Shown: positions 1 to 6,441, counted from the stretch's first letter. The stretch is 8,402 nt of DNA from an uncultured Alphaproteobacteria bacterium (GCA_903837365.1 CAILUF010000206.1:1-8402); one strand, 5' to 3'. The notes: generated from the letters alone by a model not told the origin. A program made the numbers and translations.

Positions 1-25
1 ACTATGTTACAATAACTTTTAAAAC

Positions 26-1168
26 ATGTCTAAATTCATTAACAAAAATACTCTTTCAGCCTTTATTCTAAGCGTTTTGCTAATTTCTGGAAATAAAATA
101 TTTGCTTCTGAGATTTATGAATTTGACAGTAATCATACCCAAATAATTTGGCATGCCGATCATTTTGGCTTTTCTCATCCCGCTGGAAAATTTAGCGATA
201 TTTCTGGAAAAATTAATTTTAACGAAAATAAACCAGAAAAAAGTTCTCTAGAAGTTTTGATTAAAATATCATCGCTAAATACGGGTTTAAAGAAATTTGA
301 TGATCATCTGCTGGGCGTTGATTTCTTTGATGTCGTTAAATATCCAACTGCCAAATTTATCAGCAATAAAATACAGATAACCAAACGCAATCAAGCCAAA
401 ATTTATGGCGAATTAACTTTGCGGGGTGTCAAAAAAAATATTGTTTTAGATGTTAATCTTAACAAGATTGGCGTAAATCCTTTTTCACAAAAAAAGACCA
501 TGGGGATAAGTGCCAATACAAAAATTAATCGCTCAGATTTTGGTATTGATTATGCCTCACCGGGCGTTGGTAATCAGGTCTATATTGACATTGAAGCAGA
601 AGCGACATTGCAAAGTCAAAATAATTCAGATGTAGAATCAGCAGAAAAAAATTCTCAAGATAATTTAAAATCGCAATGGGGAATTGTTGAAAAAAATAGC
701 AAAATTAATTTCGTTGTTAATCAAGATAAATCAAAGATTAGAGGTAGTTTAAGTAAATTTTCAGGTCAAATAAATTTTGATCCTAATGATTTAAAAAAAG
801 CACAAGTTGAAATAAAAATTGACATGACTTCCCTTGATATTCCTTATGCTCAAGCATTAGAGTTAGTTAAAACTTCGCCGTGGTTGGCAACTAAAATTTA
901 TCCCGAAGCAATTTTTCGCGCAAATAAATTTAGCAATTTACCTGGGAAAAAACAATTTCTAGCGCAAGGAAGTTTGACCCTTAAAGGTAAAACCGTCCCG
1001 GTTGATTTTGAATTTAGTTTTAAAAATTTTGGAAAAAATAATGCCAATATGATTGGTAAAGCAGTAATTAAAAGAGGCGATTTTGAAATTGGCAATAAAG
1101 ATCCAAACAAAGCCAATGGCGTTGCCAATGAAGTTGAAATTAATGTTGAGCTCGAGGCTCAGCGCTGA
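26..1168 (+). CDS. yceI: Secreted protein with two tandem YceI-like domains
   Basis: A periplasmic protein of 380 residues. Residues 1-27 look like a Sec signal peptide: a lysine near the N-terminus, a hydrophobic core at about 10-20, and a likely cut after Ala27. Two YceI-type domains follow, at about 29-196 and 218-380, joined by a polar Ser/Asn/Glu-rich linker (197-217). Domain 1 carries the family pattern: an early D-x-x-H-T segment, G-K-F before the first strand pair, HLLGVDFFDVVKYPTAKF, LTLRGV, and NRSDFGI at 168-174. Domain 2 keeps INFDPNDL, LTLKGK and KRGDFEIG (349-356) but is clearly divergent, so this is an old fusion and not a recent duplication. Known YceI proteins form a lipocalin-like barrel that binds polyisoprenoid or similar lipids; the ligand here is unknown. 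Ordinary YceI proteins have one domain and about 190 residues. No Shine-Dalgarno sequence is visible in the 25 bases upstream. The family assignment is confident; the function is not. Confidence 0.9.
   Translation: MSKFINKNTLSAFILSVLLISGNKIFASEIYEFDSNHTQIIWHADHFGFSHPAGKFSDISGKINFNENKPEKSSLEVLIKISSLNTGLKKFDDHLLGVDFFDVVKYPTAKFISNKIQITKRNQAKIYGELTLRGVKKNIVLDVNLNKIGVNPFSQKKTMGISANTKINRSDFGIDYASPGVGNQVYIDIEAEATLQSQNNSDVESAEKNSQDNLKSQWGIVEKNSKINFVVNQDKSKIRGSLSKFSGQINFDPNDLKKAQVEIKIDMTSLDIPYAQALELVKTSPWLATKIYPEAIFRANKFSNLPGKKQFLAQGSLTLKGKTVPVDFEFSFKNFGKNNANMIGKAVIKRGDFEIGNKDPNKANGVANEVEINVELEAQR
1145..1163 (+). terminator. Weak candidate terminator hairpin at the end of the YceI gene
   Basis: A GC-containing hairpin lies inside the last codons of the YceI gene: a 7-bp stem (1145-1151 with 1157-1163, including one T.G pair) around the loop TCGAG. 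A short T-run (CTTTTTC, 1175-1181) begins 12 nt after the stem, too far for a textbook intrinsic terminator. It is one of few GC-rich stems near a gene end here, and the next gene is convergent, which makes termination in this area likely. On the opposite strand no T-run follows the stem. Confidence 0.25.
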
Positions 1169-1208
1169 TAATTACTTTTTCATTTACTTGCATATAAATA
1201 TATCTAGT

Positions 1209-3227
1209 CTAGCTACATTTAGCAAGAATCCTTGAGGCTCTAGCAATTGAGTTGGTTGAATAATAATCATAATCTTGGCAGGATAAATCTTTATTGCTAA
1301 AATTTAAATTTTTTGGCGTATTGATTTTGGCAAGATCAGTTGCAGAAACTTTATTGAGATTTGCTAAATTTTGATAATTTGCAATAAGAGTCTTGCGTAA
1401 TTCTTGATGATTTTTAAAACCTAAATCAATATTTAAAAATTCTGCTAAATCAACAAAAATCTTGTAATCTTCATTAACATTATTTGGCGCGAAAAGCGCT
1501 CGTTTTGTAGATTGCGCGCGACCTTCAATATTAACATAAATTGCTTCTTTCTCAGTAAATGCACAAGCTGGTAAAATAATCGAAGCATGATGTGCACCCT
1601 TATCGCCGTGACTGCCGATGTAGATTACCGTAGTATTGATTAATTTATCAAAATCAATTGCCTCATCAACGCCATGCAAAAACAATAATTTAATTTCGCC
1701 TTTGAAGCATTTGTCAATAATATTATTGACGCCAATGCTTGTGAAACCTAGTTCTAAGCCGTTAATTAACCCGCTATTTTTAGCAAGAAAATTATAGCTT
1801 TGATGAGATTGATCATGAGTAAATATTTTTTGGGAAATATTTTTGCAATAATATTCGATGAGTTCGCCATCAGCGTGAGACAATGCATCGTCACCTAAAA
1901 TAATCATTGGTTTTTTTGCCGATTTCATTATTTCGCAAAGCGGATGTTTGCCTTGTGAAATCGCTTCAAGAACCGAAATTTCATTACCCAATTTTTCATA
2001 GTTATAAGTTAAATCTGCATCACAACCAACTGAAGCAATTTTAATTTTTTTTGACAAAGATCTTTTGCGTAAACGTGCATTTAAAACTGGCGCATCTTTG
2101 CGTGGATTAATGGCGATCAATAAACAAAAATCAGCTTCTTCAATATTGGCAATGCCAGTGTTAAAGAGATATGATTGACGATCATGATGATTTATTTTTT
2201 GATCATTTAAGCGACATTCGAAATTTTTAACGGCAATTTTTTCGAGGAAAGTTTTTAAAGCAAAAATGTCATCAATGCTCGATAATTGTCCGCTTAGAGC
2301 ACCAATTTCTTCGGGTTTTAACTCGCTAATTTTTTTAGCAACTTCCTGAATTGCCTCTTCGTAATTTACGCCGATTAATTTATTATTTTTTCTAATATAG
2401 CTTTTATCAAGTCTTTGATATTTCAGGCCATCATAACAGAAACGCGCTTTATCGGCGAGCCATTCTTCGTTAATTTCTTCATTTAGAGATGGTAAAATTC
2501 GCATAATTTCTAAACCACGAGAATCGATACGAATGTTAGAGCCTAAGGCATCATTAACATCAATTGAATAGGTTTTTTTAAGTTCCCAACTGCGTGCTTT
2601 AAAGGCGTATGGCTTAGAAGTTAGCGCGCCAACTGGGCAAAGATCAATTACATTTCCTGACAATTCTGACGTAATATTTTTTTCAAGATAAGTGGTGATT
2701 TCCATATTTTCTCCGCGACCTACAGCACCAATTTCGCAAGTCCCAGCTACATCCTCGATAAATCTTACACATCTTGTGCAATGAATACAGCGCGTCATTT
2801 GCGTTTTGATTAGTGGACCCATATTTTTATCCTTAACGGCGCGTTTCATTTCGTGATAATGACTTTGTCCTTTGCCATATTGATAGGCTTGATCTTGGAG
2901 ATCGCATTCGCCAGCTTGATCGCAAATTGGGCAGTCAAGTGGATGATTGGCGAGTAAAAATTCCATAACACCTTCGCGGGCTTTTTTCACCATTGGCGTA
3001 TCGGTAAAAATTTGCATTCCTTCGACAACATTCATCGCGCAAGATGCTACTGGCTTGGGTGGACCACCAGCAACTTCAACTAAACACATTCGACAATTTC
3101 CAGCAATAGCTAAACGCTCATGATAGCAAAATCGCGGAATTTCAATATCTGCTAACTCGCAAGCTTGAATTATGGTTATACCATCTGGAACTGTTTGGCT
3201 CTTGCCATTAATCGAAATTGTTGTCAT
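1209..3227 (-). CDS. nuoG: NADH-quinone oxidoreductase subunit G (complex I, NuoG)
   Basis: The 672-residue iron-sulfur subunit of the peripheral arm of respiratory complex I, on the cytoplasmic face of the inner membrane, passing electrons from NADH towards quinone. Ligand residues for three clusters are visible: a [2Fe-2S] plant-ferredoxin fold (Cys34, 45, 48, 63), the N3-type [4Fe-4S] site (His95, Cys99, 102, 108) and the N4/N5-type site (Cys147, 150, 153 and Cys197 in DLCPVGAL). A vestigial molybdopterin-oxidoreductase-like region fills about 220-600. The extra N7 cysteine motif found in E. coli and Thermus is absent after residue 203, as in alphaproteobacteria and mitochondria. The length fits rickettsial NuoG. 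The ATG at 3227 gives the normal family N-terminus; no Shine-Dalgarno sequence precedes it. It converges on the YceI gene 40 bp away and has ssb upstream, so no other nuo gene is adjacent. Confidence 0.97.
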   Translation of the reverse strand: MTTISINGKSQTVPDGITIIQACELADIEIPRFCYHERLAIAGNCRMCLVEVAGGPPKPVASCAMNVVEGMQIFTDTPMVKKAREGVMEFLLANHPLDCPICDQAGECDLQDQAYQYGKGQSHYHEMKRAVKDKNMGPLIKTQMTRCIHCTRCVRFIEDVAGTCEIGAVGRGENMEITTYLEKNITSELSGNVIDLCPVGALTSKPYAFKARSWELKKTYSIDVNDALGSNIRIDSRGLEIMRILPSLNEEINEEWLADKARFCYDGLKYQRLDKSYIRKNNKLIGVNYEEAIQEVAKKISELKPEEIGALSGQLSSIDDIFALKTFLEKIAVKNFECRLNDQKINHHDRQSYLFNTGIANIEEADFCLLIAINPRKDAPVLNARLRKRSLSKKIKIASVGCDADLTYNYEKLGNEISVLEAISQGKHPLCEIMKSAKKPMIILGDDALSHADGELIEYYCKNISQKIFTHDQSHQSYNFLAKNSGLINGLELGFTSIGVNNIIDKCFKGEIKLLFLHGVDEAIDFDKLINTTVIYIGSHGDKGAHHASIILPACAFTEKEAIYVNIEGRAQSTKRALFAPNNVNEDYKIFVDLAEFLNIDLGFKNHQELRKTLIANYQNLANLNKVSATDLAKINTPKNLNFSNKDLSCQDYDYYSTNSIARASRILAKCS

Positions 3228-3316
3228 GATTTTGACAATGTTTAGTTATCAACAAATTTAAGTAAAAAACAATACAAATTGTTAGAAACTGTTAAAAAAT
3301 TTTATTTTGTAAATAA

Positions 3317-3354
3317 ATCAGTAAAATCAAATTATTATCTTTGATTTTATTGAT
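3317..3354 (-). terminator. Probable A+T-rich intrinsic terminator of ssb
   Basis: Starting 14 nt beyond the ssb stop codon, the leftward transcript can form a long hairpin. A perfect 10-bp stem (3322-3331 with 3340-3349) encloses an 8-nt loop; after one mismatch (3321/3350) four more pairs (3317-3320 with 3351-3354) extend it. On the minus strand the stem is followed by a T-rich stretch (TTTATTTA). This fits a low-GC intrinsic terminator separating ssb from nuoG. The almost all-A/T stem makes the call moderate. Read as plus-strand RNA the mismatch becomes a G.U pair, giving 15 continuous pairs. Confidence 0.45.
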
Positions 3355-3368
3355 ATTTTATTATTTAG

Positions 3369-3824
3369 TTAAAATGGCACTTCATCATCATTTTCTTCAA
3401 CAGAAATATCTTCACGAGAAGAAGATTTTTTGTGATGAGAATTAGAATTAGAATGTCCATCGCTAGAACCTCCGCGCTCCCTAGAATCAAGGATCTGCAA
3501 GGTTGAGTTGTAATTTTGTAAAACAATTTCAGTAGTTGTTTTTTCTGTTCCTTGATTGTCAGTCCATTTACGACTTTGCAAAGATCCTTCAATGTAAAGT
3601 TTGGTACCTTTTTTGACATAGTTTTTGATAATATTTACTAAGCCTTGAGAAAAAACTACGCAACGATGCCATTCAGTTTTGTCTTTTCTTTCGCCAGTAT
3701 TTTTATCTTTCCAGCTTTCGGAAGTAGCAATCGAGAAATTGGCAATCTCGCGCCCGTCTTGCGTAGTACGGATCTCGGGATCTTGCCCGACATTTCCAAC
3801 TAGAATTACTTTATTTATTGACAT
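3369..3824 (-). CDS. ssb: Single-stranded DNA-binding protein
   Basis: A 151-residue SSB that coats single-stranded DNA during replication, recombination and repair and recruits partner proteins. The N-terminal OB fold covers about 1-112, opening with NKVILVGNVGQDPEIR. DNA-stacking aromatics equivalent to E. coli Trp40, Trp54, Phe60 and Trp88 appear as Trp38, Trp52, Phe58 and Trp87. A flexible Ser/His/Asn-rich linker (about 113-144) leads to the acidic tip DDEVPF (146-151), a close match to the canonical DDDIPF that binds partner proteins. The chosen ATG at 3824 is preceded by AAGAGG (3829-3834), the only convincing Shine-Dalgarno sequence in this window. The gene is transcribed away from the cyclophilin gene and is probably monocistronic, with a terminator candidate between it and nuoG. 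Nothing is truncated. Confidence 0.97.
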   Translation of the reverse strand: MSINKVILVGNVGQDPEIRTTQDGREIANFSIATSESWKDKNTGERKDKTEWHRCVVFSQGLVNIIKNYVKKGTKLYIEGSLQSRKWTDNQGTEKTTTEIVLQNYNSTLQILDSRERGGSSDGHSNSNSHHKKSSSREDISVEENDDEVPF

Positions 3825-3828
3825 ATAA

Positions 3829-3834
3829 CCTCTT
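3829..3834 (-). promoter_or_regulatory. Shine-Dalgarno site of ssb
   Basis: On the minus strand AAGAGG lies four bases before the ssb ATG. It pairs with the anti-Shine-Dalgarno end of 16S rRNA (GAGGT core) and fixes the ssb start. It stands out because the six other genes here have no comparable purine-rich site. Confidence 0.65.
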
Positions 3835-3908
3835 GTTAAATTAAAACTAATATTAAACTAATCTTTAAAAATTATCTTGCAAAATTTTTTATTTGATTTT
3901 TTTTAATG

Positions 3909-3914
3909 TATACT
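3909..3914 (+). promoter_or_regulatory. Possible -10 element for the cyclophilin gene
   Basis: TATACT differs by one base from the sigma70 -10 consensus and lies 29 bases before the cyclophilin ATG, which would put the transcript start near 3921. No good -35 hexamer sits at 16-18 bp; TTGATT at 3893 is too close and TTGCAA at 3877 too far. The spacer must hold divergent promoters for ssb and this gene, but I could not place the ssb one. Confidence 0.35.
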
Positions 3915-3943
3915 AAAATTAAAACTTCTAAATTTTTAATGCT

Positions 3944-4573
3944 ATGAAAAAATTTTCTTTTTTTACAATAACTTTTTTAATGATATTTTTTATGAATAAA
4001 TCTATGGCTCAATCATCGACCCAAGCTACTTCGCAAGGTGTTACAAAAAATAATCAAAATAATAATTCTCCAAATTCTACAAAAACTAATGCCAATTTAG
4101 AAAATCTTTTATATATCGATTTGACTTACGGTAGAGTTATTATTGAGATGATGCCTAACATTGCTCCAAAACATGTTGAGCGAATTAAAACTTTAACTCG
4201 TCAAAAATTTTATGATGGCATAGTTTTTCATCGTGTCATTGACGGATTTATGGCGCAAACCGGTGATCCAACTGGAACTGGTATGGGTGGCAGTAAATTG
4301 CCAGATATTAAAGCTGAATTTTCTGATGAACCGCATATTCGTGGAGCAGTTTCTATGGCTCGCGCTTCTGATCCAAATAGTGCGAATAGTCAGTTTTTTA
4401 TTGTTACTCATGATTCTAGATTTCTCGATGGACAATACACAGTTTGGGGCAGGGTGATTTCGGGAATGGAGTTTGTTGATAAAATTAAAAAAGGTGCGAG
4501 TCGCGATGGGAAAGTGGTTGGCCCAGATGGCATGGTTAAAGTTAGAGTGGCAAGCGATGCCAATAAAATGTAA
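3944..4573 (+). CDS. ppiA: Periplasmic cyclophilin-type peptidyl-prolyl isomerase
   Basis: A 209-residue cyclophilin that catalyses cis-trans isomerisation of Xaa-Pro bonds, exported by an N-terminal signal peptide (hydrophobic core about 4-17, likely cut after Ala22 in SMA-Q), so it should assist envelope protein folding. Residues 23-53 form a low-complexity Asn/Ser/Thr/Gln linker before the catalytic domain (about 55-205). Active-site residues match human CypA: Arg97 (R55), Phe102 (F60), Met103 (M61), Gln105 (Q63), Gln150 (Q111) and Phe152 (F113). The position of the cyclosporin-contacting Trp121 is Phe160, as in many bacterial enzymes, which predicts weak cyclosporin sensitivity. Signatures include FHRVIDGFMAQTGD and SANSQFFIV. 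There is no lipobox cysteine. No Shine-Dalgarno sequence is visible. It heads a rightward run with the HIT and metC genes. The symbol follows E. coli periplasmic PpiA by location and fold, not proven orthology. Confidence 0.93.
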   Translation: MKKFSFFTITFLMIFFMNKSMAQSSTQATSQGVTKNNQNNNSPNSTKTNANLENLLYIDLTYGRVIIEMMPNIAPKHVERIKTLTRQKFYDGIVFHRVIDGFMAQTGDPTGTGMGGSKLPDIKAEFSDEPHIRGAVSMARASDPNSANSQFFIVTHDSRFLDGQYTVWGRVISGMEFVDKIKKGASRDGKVVGPDGMVKVRVASDANKM

Positions 4574-4591
4574 TTTAAATAAAATGTAATT
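4562..4591 (+). repeat. Tandem 16-bp duplication across the cyclophilin stop codon
   Basis: AATAAAATGTAATT occurs at 4562-4575 and again at 4578-4591, a 16-bp period with 15 of 16 positions identical over the full units. The first copy encodes the last residues Asn-Lys-Met and the stop; the second lies just outside the gene. This looks like a small slippage duplication. Confidence 0.8.
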
Positions 4592-4634
4592 AATTTTACT
4601 AGAAATTTATAAAACTAAACTTATTTTATTTAAA
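4574..4634. repeat. 12-bp perfect inverted repeat between cyclophilin and HIT genes
   Basis: TTTAAATAAAAT (4574-4585) is the exact reverse complement of ATTTTATTTAAA (4623-4634), leaving a 37-nt loop. It begins directly after the cyclophilin stop codon. The stem is A/T only and no T-run follows on the plus strand, so it is not a standard terminator. It could slow polymerase, shield the mRNA 3' end, or be chance in A+T-rich DNA. Part of the left arm is the second copy of the tandem duplication. Confidence 0.5.
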
Positions 4635-4656
4635 GTTAAAATTAAAAATAATTTTT

Positions 4657-5031
4657 ATGGCTTACGATAATCAAAATATTTTTGCAAAGATTTTGCGGGG
4701 CGAAATCAAAGCTAGCAAGGTTTATGAGGATGATCAAATTTTGGCATTTAACGATGTTGCAAAAGCTTCGCCAACTCATGTTTTGATTATTCCCAAAGGT
4801 CAATATGAAAATTATTTTGATTTTGTAAGCAACGCTAAAAGCGAAGAGATTACTTATTTTTTTAAAATAGTAGCACAAATAGCAAATGAGATTGGAGTTA
4901 CCTCGCAGGGCTTTCGATTAATTACCAATAACGGTAGTGACGCTCACCAAACAGTTAAACATTTTCATGTTCATTTATTGGCAGGAAAAAAACTTGGTCC
5001 ACTACTTTCTTCTGATAATCAATTAAGATAA
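4657..5031 (+). CDS. hinT: HIT family (HinT-like) nucleoside phosphoramidate hydrolase
   Basis: A 124-residue cytoplasmic histidine-triad protein of normal length for the HinT branch, which hydrolyses adenosine phosphoramidates and aminoacyl-adenylate-type compounds; the physiological substrate is uncertain. The family start NIFAKILRGEI (7-17) is followed by VYEDD, a ribose-contacting Asp33 in AFNDV, and THVLIIPK (40-47). The triad is His102-Phe-His104-Val-His106 followed by two leucines, with His104 the expected nucleophile. The usual G-G-Q before the triad is changed to A-H-Q-T (96-99), a mild departure. From memory, the middle section with paired phenylalanines (about 54-79) resembles rickettsial HIT proteins. 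No Shine-Dalgarno sequence is visible. The stop lies 3 nt before the metC ATG, so the two are almost certainly co-transcribed. Confidence 0.93.
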   Translation: MAYDNQNIFAKILRGEIKASKVYEDDQILAFNDVAKASPTHVLIIPKGQYENYFDFVSNAKSEEITYFFKIVAQIANEIGVTSQGFRLITNNGSDAHQTVKHFHVHLLAGKKLGPLLSSDNQLR

Positions 5032-5034
5032 TTT

Positions 5035-6234
5035 ATGGAAAAAAAAATTCACGAATCAACTAGAATAATTCATGCGGGACGAAATCCCAAAGAACAAGGC
5101 TGGATGGTTAATCCACCAATTTATCAAACTTCAACCATAGTTTTCCCAACTTTAAAAGATTTGCTTTACGCAGAGCGAGGCTACTCCAACAACGATTTAG
5201 TTCAGCCCTATGAATTAAAATATGGACGTTACGGCACGCAAACTAATTTTGCTTTAGAGCAAGCTGTCGCTGAAATTGAAGGTGGATATAACACCTTCGT
5301 TACTTCATCGGGTGCCGCCGCAATCAACACAGCGTTAGTTGCATTTTTAAAACAAGGTGATCACATGTTGTTGGTTGATAATGTTTATTCGCCAACGAGA
5401 GGATTCGCCGATAAATTTTTGAAAAAATTAGGAATTGAAACAACCTACTACGATCCCTTGATTGGCGCAGATATCGCTAAGTTAATAAAGAAAAATACCA
5501 AAGTAATTTTCTTGGAAAGTCCAGGTTCGCAAACTTTTGAAATTCAAGATGTACCAGCAATTTGCAAAATTGCCAAAAAAAATAATATCGTTACAATTCT
5601 TGATAATTCTTGGGCGAGCGGAATTTATTTTAAACCATTTGAACATGGCGTTGATGTTTCGGTTATGGCTTTAACCAAATATATCAACGGTCATTCGGAT
5701 ATCATGATGGGATCGATAACCATTCAAGAAAAACATTTCCGCGTGATGTATGAAGCATTTCGCTATATGGCAGTAACCGCATCTCCGCATTCTTGCTACA
5801 TGGTTCAACGAGGATTGAGAACGGTAAAACTACGCATGGATCAATGTTTTAAATCGGCGTTAGAAATGGCAAAATGGCTGGAGGGTAGACCAGAAGTTGA
5901 AAAAGTTTTATATCCAGCATTGCCATCGGATAGTAATCATTTATTGTGGAAACGCGATTTTAGCGGAGCGGCAGGATTATTTTCAATTATTCTCGATAAA
6001 AAATATTCCAATGAAGCTTTGGCGCGAATGCTTGATAAACTTCACTATTACGGCATGGGTTATTCTTGGGGTGGATATGAATCATTGATTTTACCATTCG
6101 ACGCAAGTTCAATTAGAACCGCTACAAAATATCCGTTTACCGATAAAACTTGCATTCGCATCAATATCGGTTTAGAGGATGTTGCTGACTTGCAAGATGA
6201 TCTCGAAGCTGGATTTAAAAGGCTTCGTAAGTAA
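5035..6234 (+). CDS. metC: Cystathionine beta-lyase (MetC), PLP-dependent
   Basis: A 399-residue fold-type I PLP enzyme of the Cys/Met metabolism family; E. coli MetC has 395 residues. It cleaves cystathionine to homocysteine, pyruvate and ammonia in the cytoplasm. Lys215 in LTKYINGHSD should bind PLP, Asp190 should contact the pyridine nitrogen, and Tyr118 should stack on the ring. Tyr63 and Arg65 in YGRYGT match the phosphate-binding pair supplied by the neighbouring subunit of the tetramer. Arg375 should bind the substrate carboxylate. The segment YSWGGYESL (343-351), with Trp345 equivalent to E. coli Trp340, distinguishes beta-lyase from cystathionine gamma-synthase and gamma-lyase. The gene follows the HIT gene by 3 nt and has only a weak AAGA upstream, suggesting translational coupling. 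No metA, metB or metE lies in the window. A side activity as alanine racemase is possible. All catalytic residues are present. Confidence 0.95.
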   Translation: MEKKIHESTRIIHAGRNPKEQGWMVNPPIYQTSTIVFPTLKDLLYAERGYSNNDLVQPYELKYGRYGTQTNFALEQAVAEIEGGYNTFVTSSGAAAINTALVAFLKQGDHMLLVDNVYSPTRGFADKFLKKLGIETTYYDPLIGADIAKLIKKNTKVIFLESPGSQTFEIQDVPAICKIAKKNNIVTILDNSWASGIYFKPFEHGVDVSVMALTKYINGHSDIMMGSITIQEKHFRVMYEAFRYMAVTASPHSCYMVQRGLRTVKLRMDQCFKSALEMAKWLEGRPEVEKVLYPALPSDSNHLLWKRDFSGAAGLFSIILDKKYSNEALARMLDKLHYYGMGYSWGGYESLILPFDASSIRTATKYPFTDKTCIRINIGLEDVADLQDDLEAGFKRLRK

Positions 6235-6262
6235 ATCAAAAAATATTTCGGTAATTTTATTT

Positions 6263-6268
6263 TATAAT
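6263..6268 (+). promoter_or_regulatory. Isolated -10-like hexamer after metC
   Basis: A perfect TATAAT lies 29 bases after the metC stop, but no recognisable -35 sits at the proper distance. Such hexamers are common by chance in this A+T-rich DNA. It is listed because it would drive transcription through the inverted repeats at 6326-6416 if real. Confidence 0.15.
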
Positions 6269-6325
6269 ATAAGCCAATAAACATTATTTAAACTTAACAA
6301 AAATATTATTACTTCACAAAAAAAT

Positions 6326-6416
6326 TATTACCTCTTTTATCAAATTCTATAAAGTAAATTTTTAAATTAATTTGATATCAAAAAATTTTATTTGAAATTT
6401 TTTTACCGAGGTAATA
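6326..6416. other. Nested inverted repeats with three-way-junction potential
   Basis: Three perfect 9-bp stems nest without overlap. The outer stem pairs TATTACCTC (6326-6334) with GAGGTAATA (6408-6416). Inside it, TATCAAATT (6338-6346) pairs with AATTTGATA (6369-6377) around a 22-nt loop, and AAAAAATTT (6380-6388) pairs with AAATTTTTT (6395-6403) around a 6-nt loop. Junctions are 3, 2 and 4 nt. The layout resembles a structured RNA, but two stems are nearly or wholly A/T and could arise by chance. The element ends 26 bp before the typA -35 box, so it is outside the typA leader unless another promoter reads through. I recognise no known RNA family. Confidence 0.3.
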
Positions 6417-6441
6417 TTTATCGAAGCAAAATTTATAACTA

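Noticed and set aside
898..1128. Open frame on the minus strand inside the YceI gene (76 codons)
   Set aside because: It is fully overlapped by a recognisable YceI domain and its translation resembles no family I know.
2570..2620. Loss of the N7 iron-sulfur cluster of NuoG as an anomaly
   Set aside because: The motif is normally absent in alphaproteobacterial and mitochondrial NuoG, so its absence is a lineage marker and not a defect.
3365..3619. Minus-strand open frame overlapping ssb in another frame
   Set aside because: It covers the same strand as the clearly real ssb, has a hydrophobic low-complexity translation and no initiation signal.
3893..3914. TTGATT (3893) paired with TATACT (3909) as a full promoter
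   Set aside because: The spacer is only 10 bp, far below the 16-18 bp required; only the -10 hexamer is kept as a weak candidate.
4193..4457. Two short open frames (both strands) inside the cyclophilin gene
   Set aside because: Both overlap the conserved catalytic domain of the cyclophilin and have no recognisable features.
4642..4878. Minus-strand open frame covering the start of the HIT gene
   Set aside because: It is antisense to a conserved protein start; the hydrophobic translation is what an A/T-rich reverse frame would give.
6371..6382. TTTGATATCAAA as an FNR/Anr-type operator
   Set aside because: The FNR consensus needs four bases between TTGAT and ATCAA; here the half sites abut, so the spacing is wrong.
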